A stretch of 59,529 bases of DNA from Arthrobacter sp. ov407 (GCF_900102895.1 NZ_FNGD01000006.1:1-59529), one strand, 5' to 3'; counted from the first letter of the stretch, positions 20,083 through 29,629 are shown. Made by a program: numbers and translations. The notes: generated by a model from the sequence alone, not told the origin.

Positions 20083-21029
20083 GCCTCTTTGTCCTTTCCG
20101 AACGCGCGGGACAGGTAGAACGTGATGGGGATCAGCGAGATGACGAGCAGGATGACGGCCAGGGCCGAGCCGATGCCGATCACCTGCCCCTCGCCCACCA
20201 GGTTCTGGATGACCAGGGCGCTGATGAGTTCCAGGCCGTTGGTGCCGCGGTTGATCACGTAGACGATGTCGAACGCCCGGAGCGATTCGATGACGGTGAT
20301 GACGATGATGATGACGTTGACCGGACGCATGGCCGGGAAGATCACCCGGAAGAAGGTCTGGACCGCGTTGGCGCCGTCAATCTGGGCCGCCTCCCGCAGG
20401 GTCGGATCCACTCCCTTGAGCCCGGCCAAGTACAGGATCATGACGTAGCCGGCGTGCCGCCACGTGGCGGCGAAGAGGGCAGCCCAGATGTTGACGCTGG
20501 AATCCCCGAACCAGTCGACGGCCTGGGGCGTGCCCGCCGTGCCGAGGAGGAAGTTCAAGAGGCCGCTGTCACGGTTGTAGAACAGCTGCCAGATGATCCC
20601 GATCAGAGCCAGGGACAGCATCACCGGGGCGAAGAAGATGCTCTGGTAGATCCGCGTGCCGCGGATGTTCTGGTCCAGGAGCACGGCCAGCAGCAGCCCC
20701 AGCGGGGTGGCGACAAATGCCAGGAACGCCAGCCACAGCAAGTTGTGCTGCATGGCCGGCCAGAACGGCGGGTAATCCTGGGCGATGAACAGGTAGTTCT
20801 CGACGCCGGCGGGCTTGATGTCGGTCAGCTCCAGCCCGTTCCAGCGGGTGAAGGACAGCCCGACCGACATGAGCGTGGGGATCCAGACCAATACGAGCTG
20901 GATCAGCGTGGGGACGCCCACCATCATGCCGAGCACCACTTTGTCGCGGCCGGACAGCCGCCGAACCCGCCGCGCGGGGGCGGGGACTGCTTTGCGCCCC
21001 CGCGCCGACGGATTGGTAGAGACACTCAT
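20079..21029 (-). CDS. Carbohydrate ABC transporter permease (MalF type)
   Basis: This 316-residue six-helix permease has an EAA motif of the form REAAQIDGANAVQTFFRVIFP. It forms the heterodimeric channel with the next gene product. It starts 27 nt after the solute-binding protein gene. A basic N-terminal segment (ARRVRRLSGRDK) precedes the first helix. No ATPase gene follows anywhere in the operon. Confidence 0.93.
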   Translation of the reverse strand: MSVSTNPSARGRKAVPAPARRVRRLSGRDKVVLGMMVGVPTLIQLVLVWIPTLMSVGLSFTRWNGLELTDIKPAGVENYLFIAQDYPPFWPAMQHNLLWLAFLAFVATPLGLLLAVLLDQNIRGTRIYQSIFFAPVMLSLALIGIIWQLFYNRDSGLLNFLLGTAGTPQAVDWFGDSSVNIWAALFAATWRHAGYVMILYLAGLKGVDPTLREAAQIDGANAVQTFFRVIFPAMRPVNVIIIVITVIESLRAFDIVYVINRGTNGLELISALVIQNLVGEGQVIGIGSALAVILLVISLIPITFYLSRAFGKDKEA

Positions 21030-21056
21030 GGAGTTTCCTTGCGTTGTGACACGCCG

Positions 21057-22373
21057 CTACTGCGCGGCGTAGAGGGACTTGGCCTGGGCTTCCAGGTTTT
21101 TCACATCGACGTTGCCGTCCTTGATGAAGGACTGCAGGGCCGGGATCATCACGTTGTTGGCCATGGCGGGCAGGGCATCGCGGTCGAAGAACTGGCTGAT
21201 GTTCTTGGCGCCGCTGATGGCCTCGGCCAGTTTCTTGTTGAGTGGAGTGAACTTGGATGTATCGGCGCCCTTGGCGGTGGCGATGTTGGACGAGTCGACC
21301 GAGGCGTACACATCCTGGCCCTCCGGGGTGCCGACGTAGGCCAGGAAGTCCCGGGCGGCCTGGTTCTGGCCGCCCTTCTTGGAGAGCAGGAGGCCGTCGA
21401 TGGGCGCCTCGATGGCGTCCCGGCCTTCCACCGCGACTTCCGGGAACGGGAAGAAATCGATGTCGTCGGCGATTGCCTTGTCCGTGTACTGCTGGGTGAG
21501 GAAGGAACCGAGCAGGTACATGCCGGATTTCTTGTCCGCGAGGGACTTCGCCGAGTCCTGCCAGGTCATGCCGAGGGCGTTCGGGTTCTGGAACGGCAGC
21601 AGGGCCTTCCAGGTGTCGAAGACATCGCTGACCTTCTTCTGGTCCCAGCTTTCCCTGTGCGCGGTGAGGTCCATGTGGAACTGGTAGCCGTTCAGGCGCA
21701 TGTTCAGGTAGTCGAAGGTGCCCATGGCGGGCCAGCCGTCCTTGTCCGCAAATTCAATCGGGATCAGGCCGTCACCCTTCATCTTGGTGCAGAGCGCCTT
21801 CAGCTCATCGAACGTCGTGGGGACGGCGTAGCCTTTTGCCGTCCAGAGACTCTTCCGGTAGAAGAAGCCCCAGGGGTAGTTGTAGTTCGGGATCAGGTAC
21901 ATCTTGCCGTCGGCGCCCGTCGAGGCCTTCTTCAGGGCGTCGGAGTAGTTTCCGCCGACCTTTTCCCAGACATCGTCGATCGGGGCAAGCAGTCCCTTGC
22001 CGGCGTAGTACTGCATGCGGTAGCCGGCGAACCAGGTGAAGGAATCGTCCGGGCTGCCCTGGAGGTAGGTGTTGATCTTGTTCTGGAAATCGTTGTGCGC
22101 CACCACGTTGGTGGTGATCGTGCTGCCGGACTTCTTCTGGAAAGCGTCGGTCACCGCCTTGTAGGCGGCCTTGGGGACCTCGTCGGAGGATCCGGAGCCG
22201 AAGGTGCCCGTCGTGGCGCCGCTGCTGGCTGGTGCGCTGCCGCCCGTGCAGGCTGTGAGCAGGGGAATGCCGGCCATCGCTACTGCTCCGGCGCCTAAGG
22301 TCTTCAGCAGCGTCCTCCGGTCCCACCCGCCTTGGCTGGAGGCCCGGAGCAGTGCGTCCTCATGCATGGTCAT
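21057..22373 (-). CDS. Sugar ABC transporter solute-binding lipoprotein
   Basis: This 438-residue family-1 extracellular binding protein is the first gene of the galactoside operon. The N terminus has a twin-arginine-type stretch (WDRRTLLKTLGAGAV) followed by the lipobox LTAC near residue 42, so it is exported and lipid-anchored, possibly by Tat. A Ser/Thr/Gly linker then leads to the two-lobed binding domain. AAGGAG sits just upstream of the ATG at 22373. Confidence 0.94.
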   Translation of the reverse strand: MTMHEDALLRASSQGGWDRRTLLKTLGAGAVAMAGIPLLTACTGGSAPASSGATTGTFGSGSSDEVPKAAYKAVTDAFQKKSGSTITTNVVAHNDFQNKINTYLQGSPDDSFTWFAGYRMQYYAGKGLLAPIDDVWEKVGGNYSDALKKASTGADGKMYLIPNYNYPWGFFYRKSLWTAKGYAVPTTFDELKALCTKMKGDGLIPIEFADKDGWPAMGTFDYLNMRLNGYQFHMDLTAHRESWDQKKVSDVFDTWKALLPFQNPNALGMTWQDSAKSLADKKSGMYLLGSFLTQQYTDKAIADDIDFFPFPEVAVEGRDAIEAPIDGLLLSKKGGQNQAARDFLAYVGTPEGQDVYASVDSSNIATAKGADTSKFTPLNKKLAEAISGAKNISQFFDRDALPAMANNVMIPALQSFIKDGNVDVKNLEAQAKSLYAAQ

Positions 22374-22426
22374 AATTTCTCCTTTGAAATAACGCGGGTG
22401 GCGTGAAGCAGCTCACATAATTAGCT

Positions 22427-22454
22427 ATCATAATCGCACAATAAAGAACGTCAA
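22427..22454 (-). promoter_or_regulatory. Promoter of the galactoside operon
   Basis: On the minus strand TTGACG (22449-22454) and TATGAT (22427-22432) are 16 nt apart, a near-consensus sigma-70 type promoter about 55 nt before the first gene. The AT-rich stretch around and after the -10 has the centre TAGCTA inside an imperfect dyad (about 22419-22434). It would be a sensible binding place for the DeoR protein of the operon. Confidence 0.75.
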
Positions 22455-22612
22455 GTAGCAAAAAGGAACATTACGGCGCTGTCGCCGGTACTTGTCCGTT
22501 GACTAAGTCCCGACCCGCTCATAGCGTTAACCTCCTCAGGGTGCCGATGTGGTCCGCCGGCCGGCGGTGGCGCCCGGATCCGCGGATACATGGCGAAAAC
22601 CCAGGTGCACCC

Positions 22613-23938
22613 ATGAAGATCAGGCCCACAGCCGCCGCCACGCTGCTCGTCCTGCTGTTCCTGGGGGGACTGCTCGGCGGCGCATCCGCGCCGGCCTCGG
22701 CCGGGGGTGCCACGTATTACCTGAGCGCGGACGGCAGCGACGCCAACGCCGGGACATCGCCAGAATCTGCCTGGCGGACGCTTGATAAGGTCAACGCCAC
22801 GGCGTTGCGGCCCGGGGACTCTGTCAGCCTTCGCCGCGGAGACGTCTTCTCCGGCGGCCTTGTGGTCAGCCAGGGCGGCACCAGCCGGCTCAAGATCACC
22901 CTGAATGCCTACGGAACCGGCGATCTCCCTGTCATTACCGGGGGGCTGACGGGTACTTGCGTCAGCCTCGACGGCGACTACATCGCCGTGGACGGCTTGC
23001 GGGTGGAATCGTGCGGCTATGCCGGGTTCAGCATCTACGGCGACCACGGTTCCATACGGAACTCCGCCGCGAAGAACAACGCCGCGGGTATCAAGGTGAG
23101 CGAGGGATCCGACTTCGGCAGCTATGCCAACAACACGCTCGCTGACAACAACATCATGAACGCCAACACGCCGGGGGAGCGGTGCGGCACCGCGACGGCC
23201 GTGAACTGCGCCGATGATTCGGGCGCCTTCGGCTTCCTGATCAACGGCAGCGACAACGAGTTCTCCGGCAACACCATCACCGGTTCTACCGCAGTGTCCT
23301 ACGACTTTGGCCACGACGGCAGCGCCTTCGAAATATTCAACGGCAACCGGAACAGGATCCACCACAATGTGGCCGTGGATAACAACGTCTTCTCCGAATT
23401 GGGGCGCGGAGGCGGCGGAACCGCAAACGGCAACACCTACAGCTACAACCTCGTCCGGTCCACCTGCGGCCCCAATTGTTCCCAGGCCATGGGGCTGATC
23501 GCGCGCGGCAGGACGTCCTCCTTCGGCCCGACCAACAGCACCACGTTCGAATTCAACACCGTATGGCTGGATGGCCCGGACTCCCAGGCCCTCGTCTGCC
23601 ACGCATCATGCCCGGCCTCCACTGTCATCAGGGGAAACATCCTCGTAGCGGTCCGCGGCGCGCTGTGGATGGACGGTGCCGGCTGGACGGAGCAAGGGAA
23701 TGTCCTCAACGGCCCCACCAATATCGTTCCCAGCGCCACCTCCACCACCGAGCCGGCCGACTTTGTAAATGCACCCGCCGATCTTCACCTCTCCGGCGCG
23801 AGCCCGGCCATTGACCGGGCCGGGGTCAGCCCGTTCCCCATGGATCTGGACGGGCGGCCGGCGAACCAAGAGGGCGACTGCCACGGCGATGGGGCGGCCG
23901 ATGCAGGGGCTTACGAATACAGGCCAGCCAACTGCTGA
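22613..23938 (+). CDS. Secreted right-handed parallel beta-helix protein
   Basis: This 441-residue protein has a signal peptide (about 1-29, ending ASAGG). The entry TYYLSADGSDANAGTSPE is typical of DUF1565-type beta-helix proteins. Repeated coils of the form N..N.I..N..G and N.IHHNVAVDNNVF follow. Six or more cysteines may brace the helix. Such folds are carried by polysaccharide lyases, hydrolases and epimerases; no catalytic residues can be assigned, so a glycan-acting role is inferred from the fold and the neighbouring carbohydrate genes. The ATG at 22613 has a weak CCAGGTG upstream. It is divergent from the galactoside operon. Confidence 0.8.
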   Translation: MKIRPTAAATLLVLLFLGGLLGGASAPASAGGATYYLSADGSDANAGTSPESAWRTLDKVNATALRPGDSVSLRRGDVFSGGLVVSQGGTSRLKITLNAYGTGDLPVITGGLTGTCVSLDGDYIAVDGLRVESCGYAGFSIYGDHGSIRNSAAKNNAAGIKVSEGSDFGSYANNTLADNNIMNANTPGERCGTATAVNCADDSGAFGFLINGSDNEFSGNTITGSTAVSYDFGHDGSAFEIFNGNRNRIHHNVAVDNNVFSELGRGGGGTANGNTYSYNLVRSTCGPNCSQAMGLIARGRTSSFGPTNSTTFEFNTVWLDGPDSQALVCHASCPASTVIRGNILVAVRGALWMDGAGWTEQGNVLNGPTNIVPSATSTTEPADFVNAPADLHLSGASPAIDRAGVSPFPMDLDGRPANQEGDCHGDGAADAGAYEYRPANC

Positions 23939-24012
23939 AGCGCGTGGCCTGGCGGCTGCTCCGATGCCGCCAGGCCGACGCTATTCAGCTTCCTATCCTT
24001 GACAAGCAGCAA

Positions 24013-24052
24013 CTGAACCGGTTTAGTAGTTGACATCACTTAACCGGTTCAG
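24013..24052. promoter_or_regulatory. Twin LacI-type operators around a -35 element
   Basis: Two near-identical palindromes, CTGAACCGGTTTAG (24013-24026) and CTTAACCGGTTCAG (24039-24052), lie 26 bp apart centre to centre, with the CG centre typical of LacI-family sites. TTGACA at 24030-24035 sits between them. They lie 43 bp before the LacI gene start, so autorepression is likely. I see no third copy before the transport operon at 25242. Confidence 0.8.
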
Positions 24053-24094
24053 TGCAGGGAACTGCCTCAGGACCACATCCGAAGGGAATGGCCC

Positions 24095-25111
24095 ATGGCA
24101 GTCACCATCAGCGACGTCGCCCTCGCGGCCGGCGTCAGCAAGGGTGCCGTGTCCTACGCCCTCAACGGCCAGCCCGGGGTCAGCCCGGACACCCGGGACC
24201 GCATCCTCAGGGTGGCCAAGGACCTCGGCTGGAAACCGAGTCTCCGGGCGAAAGGGCTGTCCTCGGCCAAGGCCTACGCGCTGGGCCTGGTCGTTGCCCG
24301 GGACCCTTCCCTGCTGGGAACTGACCCGTTCTTCCCGGCCTTCATCGCCGGGATCGAGACCGCGCTCGCCGAGCACGACTACACCCTGGTCCTCAGCGTC
24401 GCCACGGCCCCGGGCGCCGAGGAACGCTGCTACCGCAAGCTGGTGGACAACGGCAGGGTCGACGGCGTGATCCTCACCGATGTCCGGCGGGGCGACTCCC
24501 GCATCCCGCTCCTGCTTGAGCTTAAGTTGCCTGCGGTAACACTGAACCGGCCCGATGCCAGTTCCCCGTTCCCGGCTGTGTCTGTGGACGAGTCGGCCGG
24601 CATCTTCGCGGCGGTGGAACATCTCGTGACCCTCGGACACCGCCGGATCGCCCATGTGGGCGGTGGGCAGGAGTATATCCACGGGCGGAGCCGCCGCCAG
24701 GCCTGGGAGGATGCGCTGGCCGCTGCCGGTCTTCCCTCGGACCACTTTGCCGCCGCCGACTTCACCGCCGCGGGGGGAGTGGCCGCCACCGCAGAACTGC
24801 TCCGCCGGGCGGACCGGCCCACAGCCATCGTGTACGCCAACGACCTCATGGCCACCGCCGGGCAGTCCTACGCACAGTCCCTCGGGCTCAGCGTCCCGGG
24901 AGACCTTTCCGTCACCGGCTACGACAACGCGGAATTCACCCAGTACCTCAACCCGCCGCTCACCACCCTGGCCACCGACCCCATGCTGTGGGGGCGGGTT
25001 TCAGCCCAAGTCCTCCTGAACCAGCTGGCCGGGGCCCACCAGAGCGAGGATACCGCCCTCCCGGCGCCCCGCCTCGTCATCAGGGCCTCCACCGGACCGG
25101 CCCCTGACTGA
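24095..25111 (+). CDS. LacI-family transcriptional regulator
   Basis: This 338-residue regulator has the LacI helix-turn-helix at 3-25 (VTISDVALAAGVSKGAVSYAL) and the hinge region to about 60. The sugar-binding core follows (about 62-330), including DGVILTDVR, LGHRRIAHVGG and LSVTGYDNAEFTQYL. It lies directly upstream of, and in line with, the ABC importer and GH130 operon and very likely controls it. The effector is probably the imported oligosaccharide or a product of it. Confidence 0.94.
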   Translation: MAVTISDVALAAGVSKGAVSYALNGQPGVSPDTRDRILRVAKDLGWKPSLRAKGLSSAKAYALGLVVARDPSLLGTDPFFPAFIAGIETALAEHDYTLVLSVATAPGAEERCYRKLVDNGRVDGVILTDVRRGDSRIPLLLELKLPAVTLNRPDASSPFPAVSVDESAGIFAAVEHLVTLGHRRIAHVGGGQEYIHGRSRRQAWEDALAAAGLPSDHFAAADFTAAGGVAATAELLRRADRPTAIVYANDLMATAGQSYAQSLGLSVPGDLSVTGYDNAEFTQYLNPPLTTLATDPMLWGRVSAQVLLNQLAGAHQSEDTALPAPRLVIRASTGPAPD

Positions 25112-25241
25112 CCCCGTCGACTGAAATTTCGTTCCCTCACAACCCTCACACCTCTCCTGCTTGCACGATCCTCACCCCCTTCCTGCTTGAACACGTAACC
25201 CTGGCACGCATCGCCAGAACAACCCCTCTCAAGGAGACGCA

Positions 25242-26543
25242 ATGAAGCGCTTTTCAATTGCCACGCGAGTCTTGTCCATGGCCGCACTGACCATCATGGG
25301 AGCGGGCCTGGCCGGCTGCGGCGGCGGCGCCGACGGCGGTAGCGCCGAGTCGGCAACGACGGCCAAGGGCCCCATCAAGATCTGGTACTCGAACAACGAG
25401 TTCGAGGTCAAGTGGGGCAAGGCCATGGTGGCGTCGTGGAACTCCGCACACCCGGACCAGAAGATCGATGCCCAGGAGATCCCGGCCGGCAAGAGCTCCG
25501 AGGAAGTCATCGGCGCGGCCATCACCGCCGGCAATGCCCCTTGCCTAGTGTTCAACACCGCTCCCGTCGCCGTTCCCCAGTTCCAGAAGCAGGGTGGACT
25601 CGTCCCGCTGGATTCCTTCCCTGATGGCGCCCAGTACATCAAGGATCGCACCGGCGACCTCGCCGACCAGTACAAGTCCGCCGACGGCAAGATGTACCAG
25701 CTGCCCTGGAAGTCCAACCCCGTGGTCCTCTTCTACAACAAGGACCTGTTCAAGAAGGCTGGCCTGGACGCCGAGAACCCCAAGCTCAACACACAGGCCG
25801 AATTCCTGGACACTGCCCGCACCCTGGTGAAGTCCGGAGCCGCGGCCCACGCCGTCTGGCCGTCCCCTGCCAGTGACTTCTTCCAGTCCTGGTTCGACTT
25901 CTACCCCTTCTACGCCGCCAACTCCGGTGGCGCGCCGCTGGTCAAGGATGGCAAGGCCACCTTCGACAGCGACCAGGGCAAGCAGGTAGCCACCATGTTC
26001 CAAACCCTGTACAAGGAAAACCTGGCCTCGAAAGAGGTCTACCAGGGTGACTCCTTCGCCGAAGGCAAGGCCGCCATGTCGCTGGCCGGCCCGTGGGCCA
26101 TCGCCGCCTACAAGAACAAGGTCAACTGGGGTGCTGTGCCGGTACCCGCCGCACAGGCCCAGACCGAAGGCTCCACGTTCTCGGACGCGAAGAATGTTGC
26201 AATGTACTCTGCCTGCGAGAACCAGGGCACGGCCTGGGAAGTCATGAAGTTCGCCACCAGCAAGGAACAGGACGGCAAGCTCCTCGCCGACTCCGGCCAG
26301 ATGCCGATGCGCAAGGACCTCCCGGCCGCCTACGCGGACTACTTCGCCAAGAACCCCCTCTACAAGCAGTTCGCGGAGCAGGCCGGCCACACTGTCGAGG
26401 TGCCCAACGTGTCTAACTCCGTTGAGGTCTGGCAGACCTTCCGCACCGCCTACGCCAAGTCCGTGATCTTCGGCAACGAAAGCGTAGACGCCGCGTTCAA
26501 GGCCTCCGCCGAGAAGATCAACCAACTGGCAGCCCAGAAGTAG
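25242..26543 (+). CDS. Sugar ABC transporter solute-binding lipoprotein
   Basis: This 433-residue family-1 binding protein has a signal sequence ending in the lipobox LAGC near residue 26 and a short Gly/Ser linker. The binding domain follows (IKIWYSNNEF..., then QLPWKSNPVVLFYNKDLFKKAG, the family signature). The start has a strong AAGGAG six nt upstream. It is the first gene of a five- or six-gene glycan operon. The 130 nt before it contain repeated CCTCAC/CCTCACA motifs but no clear operator. Confidence 0.94.
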   Translation: MKRFSIATRVLSMAALTIMGAGLAGCGGGADGGSAESATTAKGPIKIWYSNNEFEVKWGKAMVASWNSAHPDQKIDAQEIPAGKSSEEVIGAAITAGNAPCLVFNTAPVAVPQFQKQGGLVPLDSFPDGAQYIKDRTGDLADQYKSADGKMYQLPWKSNPVVLFYNKDLFKKAGLDAENPKLNTQAEFLDTARTLVKSGAAAHAVWPSPASDFFQSWFDFYPFYAANSGGAPLVKDGKATFDSDQGKQVATMFQTLYKENLASKEVYQGDSFAEGKAAMSLAGPWAIAAYKNKVNWGAVPVPAAQAQTEGSTFSDAKNVAMYSACENQGTAWEVMKFATSKEQDGKLLADSGQMPMRKDLPAAYADYFAKNPLYKQFAEQAGHTVEVPNVSNSVEVWQTFRTAYAKSVIFGNESVDAAFKASAEKINQLAAQK

Positions 26544-26556
26544 CGGGTGAATCTCC

Positions 26557-27534
26557 ATGTCACTTCGCTCAGCTGACGGCGGCGCGGCCACCGGCCAAAC
26601 TGCTGGCGACACCGAAGGGAGGGCAGGGGACCGGCGGACGGCGCCCAGGAAGCGTAAGAACTTCCTGGGCCGCCAGCCCTTGGGCCTGCTGTTCAGCGCC
26701 CCCTACGTCATCTACGTCCTGGGTGTGCTGGCGTTTCCGCTTGGCTACGCCGTCTACATTTCCTTCCACGACTATTTCTTCACCGCGCCGCGGGTCAAGG
26801 TTGACCGCCCGTTCGTGGGCCTGGAGAACTACGTCACCGTCCTGACAGACCCCGCCGTGCAGCGTTCCTTCGCCAACATTGGGATCTTCCTGCTCATCAA
26901 CGTCCCGCTGACCGTGGGCCTGTCCCTGGTCCTGGCCAACGCCCTGAACCGTGTGACGAAGCTCAAGACCTTTTTCCGGGTCAGCTACTACGTCCCGTAC
27001 GTCACGGCGAGCGTCGCCGTCGTCGGCGTCTGGCTGTTCCTGTTCCAGCAGAACGGCCTGGTCAACGCGGTCCTCGGGCCGCTGGCGCCGAACCCCTCCT
27101 GGCTCGTGAACTCCTGGCTCGCGATGCCCACCGTGGCGCTGTTCGTGACCTGGAAGCAGCTGGGGTTCTTCATCCTGCTGTACCTGGCCGCGCTGCAGAA
27201 CATCCCGGAGGAGCTGTACGAGTCCGCCTCGGTGGACGGCGGCAACAAGTGGGTGCAGTTCTGGAACATCACCGTTCCCGGCGTCCGCTCGGCCAGCGTG
27301 CTGGTGACGCTGCTGGCCACCATCACCGGCGCCAACCTGTTCACGGAACCGTACCTGCTCACCGGCGGCGGCGGCCCGGACGGGGCCTCCACCTCGCCGG
27401 TGTTCCTGATGTACCAGATGGGCATCCTGCAAGGGAATCCCGATCTGGCAGCCGCACTGGGTGTGGTGCTGGTGATCGGCGTGCTGCTGATTGCCCTGAT
27501 CCAGAAACGCCTCGTGGGCGGGAAGGAGGACTGA
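26557..27534 (+). CDS. Sugar ABC transporter permease (MalF type)
   Basis: This 325-residue protein has a basic, Gly-rich cytoplasmic N terminus of about 40 residues and six membrane helices. Its EAA-loop equivalent is ESASVDGGNKWVQFWNITVP. It is 13 nt downstream of the binding-protein gene and 1 nt before the next permease, a compact operon. It forms the channel together with the following gene. Confidence 0.93.
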   Translation: MSLRSADGGAATGQTAGDTEGRAGDRRTAPRKRKNFLGRQPLGLLFSAPYVIYVLGVLAFPLGYAVYISFHDYFFTAPRVKVDRPFVGLENYVTVLTDPAVQRSFANIGIFLLINVPLTVGLSLVLANALNRVTKLKTFFRVSYYVPYVTASVAVVGVWLFLFQQNGLVNAVLGPLAPNPSWLVNSWLAMPTVALFVTWKQLGFFILLYLAALQNIPEELYESASVDGGNKWVQFWNITVPGVRSASVLVTLLATITGANLFTEPYLLTGGGGPDGASTSPVFLMYQMGILQGNPDLAAALGVVLVIGVLLIALIQKRLVGGKED

Positions 27535-27535
27535 C

Positions 27536-28465
27536 ATGTCAATTCTCAGCAAGGCAGCTGCCCCCAACGATGAGAATGACGGGACCAGCAACAGCAACAG
27601 AAACACGAGTGCAGGCGCCTCCGGTGTGGAGAAGCGCAGGAGCCTCGGCGTCGGCAGTTTCGTACTGCTGGCCCTGGGCGCGTTCGTCTTCCTCTTCCCG
27701 TTCTACTACATGTTCATCGGCTCGCTGCAGACCTCACCGGACACCTCGGTGGCCGGGGCGTTCCCCAACCCGGCGAACATCACCGGCGAGAACTACCTGA
27801 ACATCAACAACTCCATCAATCTGCTCAAGGGCCTGATCAACTCGGGCATCTTCACCGGCGGCGTCATCTTCTTCACCGTGGTCTTCGGCCTGCTCGTGGG
27901 CTACGCCCTGGCGCAGATGCACTTCCGCGGCAAGGGGCTGGTGTTCGGCATGATGCTGCTGGTGCAGATGATCCCGTTCCAGCTGCTGCTCATCCCGCTC
28001 TACGTGATGATCGTGCGGGACTACGGCCTGGCGGACACGTACCTGGGCATGATCCTGCCCTTCGCAATCAACTCCACGGCCGTGTTCGTCTTCCGCCAGT
28101 ACTTCATGCAGCTGCCCTCCACCCTCTTCGAGGCGGCCAGGATCGACGGCGCCTCCGAACTGCGGATCCTGTGGCAGATCGCCATCCCGCTGGTGAAGCC
28201 CGCGATTGTCACGGCGGTCCTGCTGACCTTCATCGGGCCGTGGAACGAGTTCCTCTGGCCGTTCCTCGTGACCAAGGACCAGTCCATCCAGCCGCTCGCC
28301 GTGTCCCTGGCGAACTACATCTCCAACATCTCCGCGACGGCGTCCAACCCGTTCGGCGCCATCCTGGCGGGCGCCTGCGTCCTCGCAGCACCCGCCGTCG
28401 CACTCTTCATCTTCTTCCAGCGTCAGTTCATTTCCACCAATATCGGCTCCAGCGTAAAGGGTTAA
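27536..28465 (+). CDS. Sugar ABC transporter permease (MalG type)
   Basis: This 309-residue six-helix permease has the EAA loop EAARIDGASELRILWQIAIPL. The first 35 residues are hydrophilic (Asn/Ser-rich). The ATG at 27536 is 1 nt after the previous stop. The gene ends 3 nt before the GH130 gene. No ATPase subunit is encoded nearby. Confidence 0.93.
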   Translation: MSILSKAAAPNDENDGTSNSNRNTSAGASGVEKRRSLGVGSFVLLALGAFVFLFPFYYMFIGSLQTSPDTSVAGAFPNPANITGENYLNINNSINLLKGLINSGIFTGGVIFFTVVFGLLVGYALAQMHFRGKGLVFGMMLLVQMIPFQLLLIPLYVMIVRDYGLADTYLGMILPFAINSTAVFVFRQYFMQLPSTLFEAARIDGASELRILWQIAIPLVKPAIVTAVLLTFIGPWNEFLWPFLVTKDQSIQPLAVSLANYISNISATASNPFGAILAGACVLAAPAVALFIFFQRQFISTNIGSSVKG

Positions 28466-28468
28466 TCC

Positions 28469-29560
28469 ATGACCTCCCCCCACACTTCTGCACTGCCCAC
28501 CGTCCCCTTCACCCTCACCCGCGCCGGCGTCATCATGACTCCGGAACCGGGCAACGAATTCGAGGCCGAGGGTGTGCTCAACCCGGCCAGCGGCCGCGGC
28601 ACCGACGGCGAGCTGTACCTGCTGCCGCGCCTGGTCGCCAAGGGCAACGTCTCGCGGGTGGGACTGGCCAAGGTGATCATCGAGGACGGCGTCCCCACCG
28701 GCGTCGAACGCCAGGGCATCGTCCTGGCGCCCGACGAGGGCTGGGAGCGCGGCCTGAACAACGCCGGCACCGAGGACCCCCGCACCACCTGGGTTCCCGC
28801 CCTCGGCAAGCACCTGATGACCTACGTCGCCTACGGACCGCTCGGCCCGCGCCTGGCGTTCGCCTACTCGGAGGACCTGCGCAACTGGGAACGCCTGGGC
28901 CCGTGCCTCTTCGGCTACCAGGCCGACCTCTCCATGGACCTGAACCTCTTCCCGAACAAGGACGCCGTGTTCTTCCCGGAGCCGGTCAACGACCCCGACG
29001 GCGTGCCCTCCTACGCGATGCTGCACCGCCCCATGTGGGACCTCGGCTGGGTCCGTGAGGGCGAGGGCGAGCACCTGCCGGCTGGCATCACCGACAACCG
29101 TCCCGGCATCTGGATCTCCTACGCGCCGGTCGCGGACGTCGACAAGGACATCCGCAACCTCGTGCACATGGCTAAGCACCGGCTCGTGGCTTTGAGCGAG
29201 TTCCCGTTCGAGGAACTGAAGATCGGCGGCGGTCCCGCCCCGATCCGCGTCGACGAAGGCTGGCTGCTGATCCACCACGGCGTGTCCGGTGCGCTGGAGA
29301 AGTCGGCGTTCGACCACCAGCAGAACGTCAACTACACCGCGGCCGCGATGATCCTTGACGGCGATGACCCCTCCAAGGTGATCGCCCGCAGCGACAAGCC
29401 GCTCCTGGCGCCCGAAACCGAGGACGAGATGTCCGGAATCGTGCCCAACGTCGTCTTCCCGACCGCGATCGAGAAGATCGGCGAGCAGCTCTTCGTGTTC
29501 TACGGCATGGCTGATTCGAAGATCGGCGTCGCCAAGCTGGACCGGATTCCCGCCAGCTAG
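28469..29560 (+). CDS. GH130-family glycoside phosphorylase or hydrolase
   Basis: This 363-residue protein has the five-bladed propeller signatures of GH130: EGVLNPASGRG at the first blade, GTEDPRTTW at about 107-115, and DNRPGIWISYAPV and DEGWLLIHHGVSG later. The family acts on beta-mannosidic links, either phosphorolysing or hydrolysing mannosyl-glucose, beta-1,4- or beta-1,2-mannosides. Which activity applies here cannot be decided from motifs alone. It has no signal peptide, so it works on the imported sugar. It is 3 nt behind the permease gene, clearly in the same operon. Confidence 0.88.
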   Translation: MTSPHTSALPTVPFTLTRAGVIMTPEPGNEFEAEGVLNPASGRGTDGELYLLPRLVAKGNVSRVGLAKVIIEDGVPTGVERQGIVLAPDEGWERGLNNAGTEDPRTTWVPALGKHLMTYVAYGPLGPRLAFAYSEDLRNWERLGPCLFGYQADLSMDLNLFPNKDAVFFPEPVNDPDGVPSYAMLHRPMWDLGWVREGEGEHLPAGITDNRPGIWISYAPVADVDKDIRNLVHMAKHRLVALSEFPFEELKIGGGPAPIRVDEGWLLIHHGVSGALEKSAFDHQQNVNYTAAAMILDGDDPSKVIARSDKPLLAPETEDEMSGIVPNVVFPTAIEKIGEQLFVFYGMADSKIGVAKLDRIPAS

Positions 29561-29593
29561 GACTGCCGCCGCCGTCCCCGCCCGACGACCAGA

Positions 29594-29620
29594 CAGCCAG
29601 CCAACCAGCCAGCCAGCCAG
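29594..29620 (+). repeat. CAGC tetranucleotide repeat next to a ribosome site
   Basis: Six and three-quarter tandem CAGC units (one reads CAAC) end directly in the ribosome site AGGAG (29619-29623) of the next gene, whose ATG is at 29630. Confidence 0.85.
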
Positions 29621-29629
29621 GAGCCACCG

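Noticed and set aside
23939..24094. Mobile-element boundary between the galactoside and mannoside loci
   Set aside because: No transposase, integrase or target-site duplication is visible anywhere in the window; the palindromes there fit LacI operators.
29594..29620. Frameshifting microsatellite inside a gene
   Set aside because: The repeat lies between the stop at 29560 and the ATG at 29630, so slippage would affect only the leader.
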